Source of the DNA: Pohlia nutans
Lineage: Eukaryota; Streptophyta; Bryopsida; Bryales; Mniaceae
Assembly: GCA_022496805.1 (NCBI GenBank)
Contig: CM040088.1
Location: forward strand, 41,567,436-41,631,435
Reading direction: 5' to 3'
Length of the DNA: 64,000 bases
The position numbers and the translations under genes are program-made. This document shows, piece by piece, positions 21,201-32,494 of the stretch (position 1 is its first letter; each line of letters starts with the position of its first letter). The notes beneath the pieces are model-generated. The model was not told the DNA's origin and did no database searches. It worked only from the letters and a program-made list of their open reading frames with translations.

Positions 21201-24200
21201 AAAAAGCCATCAAAATAAGCAATTCCGGTGGGTGGGGGCACTTTTTTCAAGGTAGAATATTTTTGTAGTATTACCAATTGAAAACAATGATTTTACAAGA
21301 AAAACAATACAATTTGTAGATAAGTCATGTATTTGCTATGAATTTTCAAAGTGAAAGTTGCTTTGACCATCTAAACCGTACCATAGACTTGTCAGAAAAC
21401 CAATCTCTATAAAATTCAAACTCAATCAATGACAATTTAGTGTAGGAGATGGTTTAAAAGCACTTTATGGAATGATTTCATAGTTGCAAGTCTACAAAGC
21501 AAGAATGGATGCAAGTCTACAGAGCATGAATGGACACAACTCTACAAAGCAGGAATGGATGCAAGGACGGAACTGAGAAAAGACGAGCAAAAGTAGAAGT
21601 TGCCTTGACCACCTAAACCATCCCATAGACTTGTCAGAAAACCAATCTCTATAAAATCCAAACTCAATCAATGACAATTTAGTGTAGGAGATGGTTTAAG
21701 AGCACTTTATGGGATGGTTTTATAGATGCAAGTCTACAAAGCAAGAATGGATGCAAGTCTACATGCAGAGTTGACTTCTCAAAAAGATGCAACAATGCAG
21801 CAATTGTTTTCCTTCAAGGCGATTTCACTATAGCTTTTCTAAAGGGATAGAAAACATGCATACAAAAGAAAACAAAAACAAAAACAAAACAAGTGACAAG
21901 ATGGATGACCTGTCCTCGTATTTCTCCATAGAAGACTGTTGCAAATCCACCTTCTCCAATTTTTTTCGCCCCACTGAAACCATCTGTGGCATTGGCCAGC
22001 TCCTCATACGAAAATTCCACCGACTTGTCCACCGTGTAATCTGCCAACCCTGGCGTTGTGGGCACGTATGAAGCACTCCGTGGATTTGAGCTTGCCTGTG
22101 AAGAAGCTGCACATGCCAGTTCCATTTTTCATCTTGTGTCAGATACCCAAACCCTAAACCCTAAACAGTAAGGCCTGCTCATAATGAACATTAGAAACAA
22201 AATCACTTGGCCTCCAAGACTCTTAGTTCCTTGTATTCACCATTGCACCATCCCTATACAGAATTTTGGTTTTGCATGGTGTCCCTATATGGTCGTATTC
22301 ATTAAAATGGCATGTTTCAAAGTGCCAGAATCAGAGTTGTCATGTCTGGCATTTTTTTCCAACTTGACGTCGTATTAGACGGCTAACGTCAGCTGTGTAA
22401 ATTGTGAAGACAACCCTGGCCAGAATTGTGAAGAACAAGTTTCCAAAAGTTTTAGAAACTATGACTAGTATAGATCTTTAGGTTTTAGTCAGGCATCTAA
22501 AACGGCGCCAATGTCACTGAAACTTGCCATTTTAACAAATATGAGGTCCTATGCACTTATGTCTCCGTATGACTACACACCAAAATCAATTAGGAGCCCG
22601 CAATGAAACTCTCTATTCCTATCACTGCTCCATTGGAAAAATGAAATGAAACACCCTTTTTAACCCATGTGTATTAGGAAACAACTTCATATTACATACA
22701 CTTGTAAAGGTACCAATTTGTTGAATAAGGTAGAAGTTAATTTGTGGTGGGATTCTTTTTATGGCACTATAATATACTACACTGAATGGTGTATTTAGTG
22801 TCTAGGGATAATTTATGTCTTTTACCTCAATTTGTTCAAAGGTGAAGAGAAATAGTGTCCCTTGACACTACATAGGAGTTTATCACTTGTCATTCTCACT
22901 TTCATTGAGAGTGTCATGTTCTTTTCAAGTAATGAGAGTGACATGAGGTGGCATGCCATATTTATTAAAAAGTTGTCATATGTCATTGGAACACTACATT
23001 CATTCTTTTTCTTGTGAGGACACTATACCCCCTAAAATTAAATAGTGTCCGGATTTGTGAAATAGTGTCCTGGACACTAAATACGCCACTCTGTAGTTGT
23101 GAGTAGTGATAGGGACTCTGAATCTTGACTTTTTGAGACATGGATGGTCAACTACTTGGGAACTCAGGGACCAAATCTGCAAAGTTTTCTTTTGGACGGC
23201 ATCATGGACAATGAAAAAGAAAAAAACGAGAATAAAAAACAGTGATCAAAATAATGTGCAGATATGATACTGACTGGAATGAATTGGATCACTGGCTGAT
23301 GAGGAGTAATTTCCACCACTTCTGACAAAAAGTGGGTCTGCAAGGCGTAGTGAATTCTTGTGCCGTTTCCGTGGTTGGTAAACGCAGACACAATAAACAA
23401 CAAGCGCCACAGCTATGAAGAAAAAAAGGACCCCTCCCACAACAGCCCCTGCTATCACACCTGTGTTGGAAGATTTTCCTGCACTACCTGGCACTCCAAC
23501 CATGTGAATGTCATGTAAGTCCACAATTTATCATGATACTTAACCCCTAAACCCTAAACCCCAATGACCAAAAGATTCACAGTGATTTTCTTTTTCTTTT
23601 TTTTAAAAAAATTAAATTCTTTTAAAGCATTTTTGAGTAAGTCCTATGTGGACTTCCTGTTGTTCAAATTTATTTCGTTTTTTACCAACACAGACAATGT
23701 TCTTCACTGATTCTGGTGATATAAATTTTCGTCCCATCTGAATTATATTTTTCACAATATGATTGATTGAATTTGTTGATTTAAAACCATGAATTCTTGG
23801 TCTTTTAGGGGATAAGTCACAATGAATCATATCTTCCATGTTAGTTAACCCCTATTAAATGACCAAGAAGGCTTCATGGTTTTTTTAGCAGTAAGTCTTG
23901 TGTGAACATCCTTTTGTTCAAATTTATTTCTTTTTTGACCAACACATACAATGTTCTTCACTTTTTGATTTGGGTGATATAAACTATGGTCCCATGTGAA
24001 TTATTATTTTTTGAATTTGTCATTTTAAAACCTTGGTCCTTTAGGGTATGAATCACATATGATGATACTTTGCAAATGAGACAGAAGTCGTCAACGAACT
24101 TGAGTCCATAGAAACGCCACTCACTTGTGCTACTGCCACACAAACAACATGGTTAGATAAAATTCATGAGCTTGTTTTTCAAAGTTTATTATGGATTACA

Positions 24201-27200
24201 TAACCTATTGTGCGCTCTTTTAATCAAGATTGTCCAATTTCAATTTCCTGGTTGATCTAGTGGTCCAAAAGAACAGCTTTGGTTATGAGTTCCAACCCAT
24301 GAGTGAATAGCCTATCATCTTGTGACACATTTGCTCAAAAAAGAGCACAATCATTAGATTCATGTCTGTTATATATAGATCTTTGTTACCAACAGCAACT
24401 CGTATGTTCCAATTCACTTTGTTGGCCTTCAATTAACAACCATTGGGTGTAGCTAAATAGAAGAAAGAGGAAGGAACATTGACATGAGACATAGTGCAAG
24501 TGTCCCGTAAGTTGTGGTTAATGTCTTAGGTACTTCTAAAAAAATTGAATTAGTTGGTACCTAGGACATTAGGCACTTGCACCGTGTCCCTCCATGAGAC
24601 AGGTAGTTTTTTCTCTTGTTTATGGCTACACCGAAATCACCATATACTGTGGGTGGGTGAATGGCATGGGTACATTCATCCATTTGGACAAATTTTCATC
24701 CAATTTGGGTGAATGTTATCACAATATTTTGAAAGAATAATCATTAGTAAAGCCTCTGGTATATACCGTGGGCCACAGTATATGGTGATTTCAGTGTAGT
24801 GATATTTGAATGGAAATGGGGTTGTCTACTGGTTACATAATTCAACACCTGTAGACCAAAAAAAATCCTGAGCTTGGCACTGAATCTGAGGAGCTTTATA
24901 CACAGTTAAAAAGAATTCAAACTCACCCTTCATATCGAGGATACTGCCCATTTACATCTGCAGTCACCCCAAGAATTTTATAAAAATGAGAACTGATACG
25001 GAAGAATCTGTGTAGGCTTAGCACAAAACTGAGAAGCTCAATTCTTAAGAAATTTGTCATTTGAAAACTTGTTCAAATGCAAACGGTACTCAACCATATG
25101 GAATTTAAATTTAAATGCAGCCTGAACTCCCACCACCAGGACCATACACTGTGTGCTACATTTGCTAGCAACGTCGGTGAGTACTCGAACAACACTGCAA
25201 CTTATTAAGCTGCATTTAGGAACCGTAATGTTACTCCCCCTACTGTTGCTAACAAATGTAGCAATCAATGTATGATCCTAAAAGGATTAAAATTTTATTG
25301 ATTGTGAAAATAATAGAATTCAGACAAAGTCATACAACAGAAGAGGAGATCAAACAACATTACAGTTCCTAAAAGTTGCTTAATCTGTAAAGAATGAAAG
25401 ATTCATGGTTTTAAAATGAAAGATTCAATTGATCATATTGTGAAAATTATAATTCAAATGGAACAAAAGTTTATATCAATGAAGAACATTGCATGTGTCT
25501 GTGAAAAAAAAATTGAACAAAAGGAAGTTCACAGAGGACCTACTTAAAACTGGTAAGAAAACATGGGACCCAATTTGGACTTCTTCGTCCTTTCAAACTG
25601 AAAGAGTTACTCCCCAACATTGCTCGAGTTACTCCCCTACTTTTCTAACCAACCAAGTAAGAAGAAGTAGCTAACAAATGTTAAAAGCGATTAGCTTAAA
25701 ATGTGCCCGCACCTACCGAGTAAGAACAATTAGGTAACAATGTTTAGCTAATAACTCATGCCTACATCTACTAGTCAACTGCAAGTAGCTAATCAATCGA
25801 GTAGTGAGAGTTAGCTAGAATGTCTTGTGTGTGAAGATTTTGGAGTCAAGTAGCTACTTCTCTATTCAGAACCAGTTAGGGAGAGTTAAGGGGAATCAAA
25901 GACAAGTATAGGAAAGTAACATGTTTAGCTACTTCTTCTTACTTGCTTGGTGCAGAGCAATACTTTAAAATTTCATAACTTATTCATACGGAGTCCAAAT
26001 AATGCATGCTAAAGTGCGTTGGAATCCTCTTTCAGTTTCCAGTATGACCCAATAAGAATAATTCATTTCTATTAATTATAACTATGTTCAATTGCTGTTG
26101 GTGACGATTACGGGTGCACATACCTTAAATTCTTTTCGTACTACAGTGCAAAGGATGCAAGTTGTATAATACTCTAGTGTATGATCCTAATTACGAAAAG
26201 ACACTTTATTCACGCCGTCCTCGAAAGAGGTCCGGAGATTCTATCCATCTATATGATCCTAGTAGTGTCCAAAGAAAGAATGAAAATTTGAACAAAAGAA
26301 AGTGCCCATATGAGGCAAAAAAAGAAGAAGGTATGTATGTATGTACCTGTGACTGGGATGAAGGCATACTGAGCAGGTTGGGAGTTATCCCATTTTACAT
26401 CTGGATTGAATTTCTTGAGAGTGTCGGCAGTGGTGTTGAACTCTGTTGCCAGGCCGGTGATATTGCCTGCCGTGCCAGCCACTATGGGGTATGTGACGAA
26501 CAGGCCATACTCAGGATTGCTGGGATTTCCACAGGAGCAGTTCACAGGAATGAACAAGTACGTTCCTTCGGCCACTATTCCGTTCGGCAGATTGTTCAAT
26601 GAGGCTACCCAGCTCGGTTGTGCCAAATTCTCGTACACAATGCTGGTGATATTCGACAACGAGTTCGCTGTCAAAACCTGAAATCTCAACCACATTAATC
26701 GCCTCACTTCCTGTGGTAGAGACTCTGGATCGTACAAAGCTTTAATCCCTGAAGGAACAAGATTTGAATTCTAAAAATTATAGAACTTAAGTAGGGCTAG
26801 TTTATACATTCTACCCTCCATACAATGACACTCCATAGTATGACGATATTATTGTTTAAAAGCAATACGCATGTGACAAGGCATTTCTGTGACTAATCCA
26901 TGAAGTTAGGGCTTCCTATACATGTCATAGTAGAGAGGGGCAACTGTGAAGAACATTGCATGTGTGTTGGTCCCTCTCAAAAAAAATCTCCATATATAAG
27001 GTCGTTTCCACATTCTTGTGACTTCTGTATTACTGTGAGTAGGTTAAAAATAGATCTGTAGTTGAGTAAATATACAACACCTCAACTGAAGAATTAGCAA
27101 CATTTAAAAATTTTACTTCAAAAATCGATTAGGTATCCCAACGAAATGCATTAGAATCCTCTTCAAAATGGGCACAAGATCCACAAATTTATGTAAGAAG

Positions 27201-27545
27201 AGCGAATGGGGGAAATGAAAGGCAGACCTGGTAGGAGAATTTCTGTTGCAATTGATCGTTGATGCAGTCACACCGGAAGGGAATGAAGAGCGGGGTGTCA
27301 GTGAGGACGAAGTTGATTTCCGTGCCGATGCCCGGATTGACTTGGAGGATCTTCTCCTGAGTGATGCCGAACTTGTTTCCAATGGAGCCTAAATCGTCAG
27401 TCTTTTGCACTCGGTAGAAAGCGTAGGCGCTTTCGCACCCTGTGTCCGGCACACACACCGCTCCGCCTCTCCCAGCGAGAAAAAAACAAGAAACCACAAC
27501 CACCAACAGCCTCGTTGGCCATAGCCTCACCCACTGACGCCTCAT
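15259..27545 (-). CDS. LysM receptor-like kinase, CERK1/LYK type (11 exons, 649 aa)
   Basis: Exons on the minus strand are 27545-27228, 26677-26347, 23487-23275, 22106-21910, 21179-21090, 20748-20652, 20013-19859, 19291-19191, 18306-18123, 17277-17179 and 15423-15259. All have GT/AG edges, the phases agree and the total is 1950 nt. The ATG at 27545 precedes a signal peptide (about 1-29). The ectodomain (30-217) has three LysM-like repeats and the C-x-C pairs CDC and CSC typical of LYKs. Residues 227-251 are one membrane span. The kinase has glycine loop GEGGFATV (338-345), Lys358, HRD (450-452), DFG (470-472) and GTWGYMSPE, so it is an active-type RD kinase. The family binds chitin or related N-acetylglucosamine oligomers and signals in immunity or symbiosis. 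The small-exon choice at 22106 was made by phase. Introns are long and full of MITEs. The next LysM gene upstream has the same first exon borders. Confidence 0.92.
15469..15884. mobile_element. TA-flanked MITE (GGTAGGAGCACC family), split by a CACTA MITE
   Basis: TA at both edges. Inverted ends AGGTAGGAGCACCCAATTCC and its complement. Related copies are at 47916-48124 and 61830-62050, plus a diverged one at 28060-28415. It lies in the last intron of the LysM kinase gene and contains the 193-bp CACTA element at 15511-15703. Confidence 0.75.
15511..15703. mobile_element. CACTA-type MITE with ATA target duplication
   Basis: Starts CACTAGTAGGAAATGTGTCG and ends in the near complement (GAAAAACGACAGGTCTTCTACTAGTG, with small differences), 193 bp. 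ATA directly flanks both sides (15508-15510, 15704-15706). It is nested in a TA-type MITE. Confidence 0.85.
16046..16845. mobile_element. TTAA-flanked element, family E (CCCTTTA ends)
   Basis: TTAA at 16042-16045 and 16846-16849. Ends CCCTTTATCGCCCAG and CTGGGCACTAAAGGG. About 800 bp, no coding frame. It lies in the last intron of the LysM kinase gene. The element at 46048-46584 has the same end type. Confidence 0.75.
17378..17545. repeat. Dispersed intronic repeat, copy related to 21350-21780
   Basis: Shares 'CATAGACTTGTCAGAAAA-CAATC', 'AACTCAATCAATGA' and 'GCAAGTCTACA' with the two tandem units at 21350-21780 in another intron of the same gene. Non-coding. Confidence 0.55.
17765..17917. 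mobile_element. CACTA-type MITE
   Basis: Ends CACTAGTAGAAAGGTAGTCT and the near complement (AGACCACACATTCTACTAGTG). Inner arms 'GCACCAAGGAATAGTGT' and 'ACACTATTCCTTGGTGC' also pair. Flanks are CTA and TTG, so no clear duplication remains. In an intron of the LysM kinase. Confidence 0.7.
17977..18095. mobile_element. Small MITE, TTACCACCATGTTT family, copy 1
   Basis: Inverted ends 'TTACCACCATGTTTCCAATT' and 'AATTGAAAACATGATGGTAA'. The same family is at about 34278-34406. Confidence 0.6.
18310..18985. repeat. Intronic minisatellite, about 85-bp unit, roughly 8 degenerate copies
   Basis: Units contain 'GAATTATGTAATGT', 'ATAACAAATAGA-AATGAAGG', 'TTATCTAAAGCA' and 'ATAGATA-AAGAA'. It fills the intron between kinase exons 9 and 8 of the LysM receptor gene. 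Non-coding, no known role. Confidence 0.7.
19417..19727. mobile_element. TTAA-flanked MITE
   Basis: TTAA at 19413-19416 and 19728-19731. Ends CCCCTAAACGTCGCAG and GGTACGTTTAGGGG. 311 bp, in the intron between kinase exons 8 and 7. Confidence 0.75.
21350..21780. repeat. Tandem duplication of about 235 bp in a kinase intron
   Basis: Two units share 'TTGACCA-CTAAACC', 'CATAGACTTGTCAGAAAACC' and 'GTGTAGGAGATGGTTTAA', with short 'GCAAGTCTACA' repeats between. A third, diverged unit is at 17378-17545. Confidence 0.65.
22777..23097. mobile_element. MITE with CTACACTGAATGG ends
   Basis: Left CTACACTGAATGGTGTATTT and right as the near complement (AAATACGCCACTCTGTAG), with inner arms AGTGTCTAGGG / CCTGGACACT. 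It lies between exons 4 and 3 of the LysM kinase gene. The TA inside the terminal CTA/TAG may be the target duplication. Confidence 0.6.
23541..24050. mobile_element. Cluster of decayed TTAA elements, family A
   Basis: Two adjacent partial copies, about 23590-23850 and 23850-24050, carry the family A text in reverse: 'ACCATGAATTCTTGGTC', 'CAATATGATTGATTGAATTTG' and 'AATTTATTTCGTTTTTTACC'. An end TTAACCCCTATTAAATGACC is visible near 23846. Telomere-like CCCTAAA repeats lie at 23540-23563. Confidence 0.5.
24629..24796. mobile_element. TA-flanked MITE (CACTGAAATCACC family), copy 1
   Basis: Ends CACCGAAATCACCATATACT and its complement (GTATATGGTGATTTCAGTG), with TA on both sides. A second copy is at 39454-39621. 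In the intron between exons 3 and 2 of the LysM kinase. Confidence 0.75.
25384..25600. mobile_element. Decayed TTAA-type element, family A
   Basis: Body matches 29279-29508 ('GATTCATGGTTTTAAAATGA', 'AATTGATCATATT', 'AAAAGGAAGTTCACA', 'GGACTTCTTCGTCCTTT'). Both terminal CCCCTAAA motifs are eroded. Confidence 0.6.
26180..26261 (+). mobile_element. Very short 3' end of the RLE-type LINE, with 10-bp TSD
   Basis: Direct repeats TATGATCCTA at 26180-26189 and 26252-26261 enclose 62 bp. Those contain 'GACACTTTATTCACGCCGTC' and 'GAGGTCCGG', the same 3' end as the LINE at 4957-6836, here with a TCTATCCATCTA tail. The insertion lies in LysM kinase intron 2, about 85 bp beyond the exon 2 donor in the direction of transcription. 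Confidence 0.85.
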
Positions 27546-27559
27546 TTTGATTTCATGCA

Positions 27560-28800
27560 CTCACCATGGCTATCGATTCAAGCTCACTTGGCTATGGCTG
27601 ATCGAGGAATCCTGCAATCAAAGCGGCTCACCATTACCGACACTTCTAGTGACACACAAAAGCTTGTGGGAATTTAAACCTATCTAAGACAGAACTAACT
27701 CCGGCTGGCACACATTAAGAGTCTGTTTGTTTGTTCAAGGTCCTATATCACTGTCCACAAGAGAATGAGAGAAGAAATTCGTATTTTGCACTCTCTGCCG
27801 ATCGATTCAAGCTCTTACGTGGCTATGGTTGATCAATCGAGAAATTCTGCAATCAAACAGCCTCACACACACTTGAGCAACCAAAGAAGCTTGTGAGAAC
27901 GAACTTATTTTATGACATGATTGTTGCTTACTGTAGAAATCTAGATGATCTCCGTCATTGCGGATGAAATATCTTTTTATTCTTACCCCAGATATCACGC
28001 TGATTAAGTCTCTCTCTCTCTCACACACAGAATGTGATTTAACTCCTTCACTGCACCTAAGGTAGGGACACCCATTCCCGTGACTTTAAGCAGATTATTA
28101 TACTTCTGAATGAGCAGTTTGTAAGGTAATTATATCAAGGGAAAGGCAATTAGATATTAATCTAGACTGCATCGACAAAGTCATGTTATTGTAGAAATTG
28201 TGTACGTTCTCGATAGTCAAAGCCAAAAAATGATTTGCACATTTTGATTGTGTTTGAATGCACTTGATTCCGTGACTTGGAGAAGCAACTTCTGCCATGA
28301 AAAGTTCCTTACAATAGCAAATTTCTTCAACCACCCAAGATCAGAGTTTCTCGGATTGAGGTGCCCTGTATGCAGACGGGAATGGGTGCAGTCACGGGAA
28401 TGGGTGTCCTTACCTTAAACCTATCTAACTGGCATACATTAAGAGTCTGTCTGTTTGTTCAAGGTTCTATATCACTGCCCAGAAGATAATGAGAGAAGAT
28501 ATTCATCTTTTGCACTACACACTTGAATGTGATAACTCCTGCACACCTAAACCTATCTAACTTTCTAAGAGAGAACTAACTCCGCGGCACACATCCATTA
28601 AGAGCCTGTTTCTTCAAGGTTCTATATATATCACTGCCCACAAGATAATGAGCGAACATATTCATATTTTGCACTCTCTGCTTAAGAAAACTAACTTCGG
28701 AACCTGTGCACATTATGAGTTTGTTCGATCAAGGTCTCATATCACTGCTCAAAGTCCCAAATCACTACTCACAAAACAGTGAGAAGATATCCATAGTTCA
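27560..28800. repeat. Promoter-side region of the LysM kinase with direct repeats
   Basis: Upstream of the ATG at 27545. A block of about 100 bp ('AACTAACTCCGGC-GGCACACATTAAGAG', 'TTGTTCAAGGTTCTATATCA', 'AGATAATGAGAGAAGATATTC', 'TTTTGCACTCTCTGC') recurs at about 27690, 28425, 28560 and 28690 with decay. A TA-flanked MITE at 28060-28415 splits the array. No TATA box or transcription start could be fixed. Confidence 0.55.
28060..28415. mobile_element. TA-flanked MITE (GGTAGGRACACCC family)
   Basis: TA at 28058-28059 and 28416-28417. Ends AGGTAGGGACACCCATTCCC and its near complement (GGGAATGGGTGTCCTTACCT). Diverged relative of the element at 15469-15884. Confidence 0.7.
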
Positions 28801-29274
28801 TTTCGATTGCAACAGACAGAAGCTCAGTCACTGCCGTAACTGAGTAGCCAACGTGGAGAATTGGCTGGAAGCAAGCTAACAGGCTGGTAAGTCATTAGAG
28901 TGGGTGAGATCAGTGATGAGAAAAAGGAGCCAGTGTAAGATTGAAAAGGACCTACAGTTTTTGTGAATGGACCTGCAGCCTGATAATAAAATAAGTAATT
29001 TTAATCAGTGACCACTGAATGCTGGGGTCATTGTAAATAAAAGCGTCATTTTTTAAAGTAAGAAAGTAGAAGTACTTCTCCCAAAGTTAGAGCATTTGCA
29101 CCCTTAGACTCTTTTCAGTTCACTCCTTGACCACTATCATCACATCCAAAGTTTGGTGTCGGTCTCCACACTCTTGAACTATTATGTGTCCCTCTGTATA
29201 GTCCATGAACCAATCACAATCATTATACATGGGTAATCATTATTGTTCATCAATTTAGGATATTGAGCCCTTTC
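28801..29274. other. No gene recognised
   Basis: Intergenic between the LysM kinase promoter side and a TTAA element. No frame or repeat end seen. Confidence 0.4.
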
Positions 29275-29278
29275 TTAA

Positions 29279-29508
29279 CCCCTAAAGGACCAAGGATTCA
29301 TGGTTTTAAAATGACAAATTCAATTGATCATATTATGAAATATATAATCCAGATGAGACTAAATTTTATATCAGTGGAATCAGTGAAGAATAATGCATAT
29401 GATGGTCAAGAAACAAATAAATTTGAACAAAAGGAAGTTCACATAGAACCTACTCAAAACTGCTAAAAAAATACGAGGCCCAATTTGGACTTCTTGGTCT
29501 TTTAGGGG
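29279..29508. mobile_element. TTAA-flanked MITE, family A, best copy
   Basis: TTAA at 29275-29278 and 29509-29512. Ends CCCCTAAAGGACCAAGGATT and CTTCTTGGTCTTTTAGGGG. 230 bp. Related copies at 25384-25600, 40432-40664, 51834-52056 and 23541-24050. Confidence 0.8.
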
Positions 29509-29547
29509 TTAAATTAAAGCCCAATAAAGAGACATATTCAGATATCA

Positions 29548-29850
29548 CTATACCGCACTCATATTCCGTGGCTCTCTCAATCTCGTGCCAGCAGGCACAT
29601 TCATCCAGTTTTCAAAGAATCTCTTGCTTTCAGTGGTAAGGTGCGGATTCTCTAAGAAATGTGCGTGTGGATAAGTGGATTGTCGGTTTTGAGGGCAAAT
29701 ACAGAAGCACATGAAAGCCTCATTGTTGTACAATAGTACTCTTTGATTATTAATTTATGAAATTGGCAGGGCCGACAGGGCAATGCGTCATTCACTGTGC
29801 TTGGGCTGAATGGTTCTCCATAAATGCCCCTGCCACACATTTTTAACAAT
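29548..29850 (-). other. Unidentified coding-like fragment
   Basis: Two adjoining minus-strand frames read CGRGIYGEPFSPSTVNDALP-CRPCQF and ENPHLTTESKRFFENWMNV then PAGTRLREPRNMSAV. The composition looks protein-like, but I do not recognise a family, and the frames are short and broken. It could be a remnant of a host gene or transposon. Confidence 0.25.
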
Positions 29851-30096
29851 TATACTAAATAGATTAAAAAAATAAAAAATATGCCCTCAATCTGTTCTCC
29901 ATTCTCCATGTGCTGCTGGGCTGCTGCATTCAGATTTTATTTCTTTTTCATTTTTTCATTTTTTTAATGGACAGTTTATTCTACTGCAACAGTACAAATT
30001 GCTGTATTCAGAGTTTGGTGGACTGTCTTCTTCTGTTTCTTGCTCATGTCAGGACCAAGCTGCCGGATTGAAATGGATGAATATTTTTGTAGATTT

Positions 30097-30346
30097 CCGT
30101 AGTACCATATCTGGGTCATGAAGAAATAATTCAAAAAATAAAAAACGTAAAAAATCGGAAATTATGAGGACAAAAAACAAAAATAGAATAAATTATTTTT
30201 AGCTATTTTGGGCTATTTTGGGCCATTTTTAATCATCTTTTGCTTAAAACGAAAATTAAGAAATTCATTTTTTGAGAAACGAACCTCATTTTTCAAAAAT
30301 ATTAAATATTTGTTTGTGGGATGGCGACCCAGCTATGGTACTACGG
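30097..30346. mobile_element. MITE, CCGTAGTACCATAGCTGG family, copy 1
   Basis: Ends CCGTAGTACCATATCTGGGT and the near complement (GACCCAGCTATGGTACTACGG), about 250 bp. A second copy in opposite orientation lies at 32495-32751. Confidence 0.75.
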
Positions 30347-30613
30347 TAGGGGACAAGAAAATAAACTCAATTGAAGATTACGTGTGTGTATTTATTTCAG
30401 TCTTTGGATACACGTTTTTTGTGTTTTATTTTTTAACAAATGGAACAAGATTTATTCCACTGCAAAGGCAACCAATACAACAGCCTTTGGATGCACTCTG
30501 AAGCTATGAAGAAAGACGATAATATTTTTTGGAGAAGAAGGGAGAAAAATAATGTAAAAGTTAAAAGAATGTCTCTAAAAGGAATGAACAAATAAGTTTA
30601 TAATGCCAAATTG

Positions 30614-30751
30614 CACTAGCAAAAAAGGTGCCTATATTGCGGCACATGCCCAAGCAAATGGGCAGTACTCCGTAATTGTTTAGAACTAGGCAACATTGCC
30701 TCGGCATCTGCATCTGCGCAAGCACCTCTTCTACTAGTGTTTCTACTAGTG
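30614..30751. mobile_element. CACTA-type MITE with TTG target duplication
   Basis: Starts CACTAGCAAAAAAGGTGCC and ends TTCTACTAGTG, with TTG on both sides (30611-30613, 30752-30754). The right terminus is doubled (TTCTACTAGTGTTTCTACTAGTG), an internal end repeat of about 12 bp. Confidence 0.75.
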
Positions 30752-31345
30752 TTGGGTCTTGAGATCAGAAGAAAGTTAGAATTTGTCAATTCAAAGTTTT
30801 AGAAATAAATTTGAGGTAAGGAAATGGAGTTCCATTTTTAGAAATTGAATTTATTTTTATTTTTCTTATACAAACCATTCAAGGGAGCTAGATAATAAGT
30901 TGGGTGCTTTCATGCAAATAGGTCCTTTGTGTGGGATAAAGACATCTCTATCCATATGAGGTAGTTGCATGATTCACCCTCGGATTCACCATTTGCATAC
31001 GGTATTGTAAAAATAAGATTATGATAATAAAACCTAAAGGTGGCATTTGTTATTTTTGTTTATATAGTGTACTGAGTAGCATTACCCACAACAAATTCTT
31101 TATTTATGCTTGTTGACAAACTAGAATTATTTAAAAAAATTGTAATACAATCAAGAGTTTAACAAGTATGAAAAGGTTTTAGATCACCTTCTGTTTTTTT
31201 TTGCAACCTCAAATACATATTTTAAAAACCACTTTTACATACAACACCATATTGTCACGGTGCTACCGCATGGTTTTCATTAAAATTAAATAATTTCAAG
31301 AATTCTTAAATAACATCATGAGGAGATCTCCCTATGATATATTAA

Positions 31346-31748
31346 CCCTTAAACGTCAAAGCAAGCCCCACGGGCTTGTTATAAAGGAATAATTGAGGAA
31401 AAAAGTAGATTTTCTCAACCAAATCAAGCGAGGATTGGTGCGTTGAAAAGCTACTGAAAAAGCGATCTAGATTGCAAATTTGCGCCTCATTTGGGAGATT
31501 GTGGAGTCATTGACAAGCAATCAAAGTTATCTAAATGAACAGGAGTTGAGGTTGGGTAGCAGAGGTTGTTTCTTGAAAAGTGCCGTAGTGCTATAGTGCC
31601 GCAACACTGCTAGCCAGCAGAGCCATTTTTTCATTTTTTTCATATATATATATATATTTTTATTTTTTATTTTATTTTATTTTTCTTCCCTCCGAAAATT
31701 TAGATGCCTTCCGGGCTGCCCCGCCCAGGCCCTCTTGACGTTTAAGGA
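31346..31748. mobile_element. TTAA-flanked MITE, family F
   Basis: TTAA at 31342-31345 and 31749-31752. Ends CCCTTAAACGTCAA and TTGACGTTTAAGGA. The left half is shared, inverted, with 3841-3993. Confidence 0.75.
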
Positions 31749-32204
31749 TTAAGGCCTTCCTATGTATTATGTATCACTTAAACTACAGAGAGTGACCTAT
31801 TCATGTGAATCATGTGAAAGATTTTCTTTATAATGTTGTTGAAATTTTTCTCAAAACGATATCTAATAGTAAAAAAAACCCTCGTATGGTCAATCACTTG
31901 CATTTTGGACTACTAAGCCATGTCATAATCCATGTTGTAATCAGTCACATGCATTTTGGAAGCCTCAGCTGTAACATCAAAAAGGTGGAACTGCAAGCAC
32001 ATACCATTCAAAACCATGTGCGTATATATATAATGTAGGGACATATTATTCTTGTTAATATGGATGATGTCTGAAAAAGAAAATTCATCAAAACATTTCT
32101 CCATTATTATTTTTGAAATAAATGGATGCTTTATTTTCATTTCACAACAACAAATTACAAACATCACGTTGTGCACGAAGAGAGCACGTTTCCAGTGCTC
32201 TCCC

Positions 32205-32448
32205 ATAGGTGATTTTTTTGAATTTTTTTCTTCCTACTATATCTTGACTAGACCCAAAGCTCCTAATCATTTCCTACTAAGAGCGACGCCCCCCACCTGT
32301 AACATGAGGCCCGGGAGCAATCCCTGTCATGCTCGGGGTTCCTATCAAGCAAGGAAGTATTTGCCTTCACGATGTGCATCCGACCGGAATCGAACCAACA
32401 CCTCTCTTTAGTGCTAATAAGCACATCTAAGGGGAGCTCACCTCGTGG
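32205..32448 (-). mobile_element. tRNA-derived SINE
   Basis: Read on the minus strand, a head with GAGGTGAGCTCC (A-box-like), then 'GTGTTGGTTCGATTCCGGTC' containing a perfect B box GGTTCGATTCC about 60 nt later. A GC-rich body follows, then an A-rich end ('AAAAAAATTCAAAAAAAT'). No coding capacity. No clear target duplication was found. Confidence 0.65.
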
Positions 32449-32494
32449 CTATCACTCAAGTAGTTTAAGGTCATTCCCGACCATTTCTCCATTA

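Noticed and set aside
22146..22168. Telomere or chromosome end (CCCTAAA repeats), also at 23540
   Set aside because: Only two to three units, inside gene introns. They are ordinary interstitial teloboxes.
26162..26602. 146-codon plus-strand frame
   Set aside because: It is the antisense shadow of LysM exon 2 joined to a truncated LINE end.
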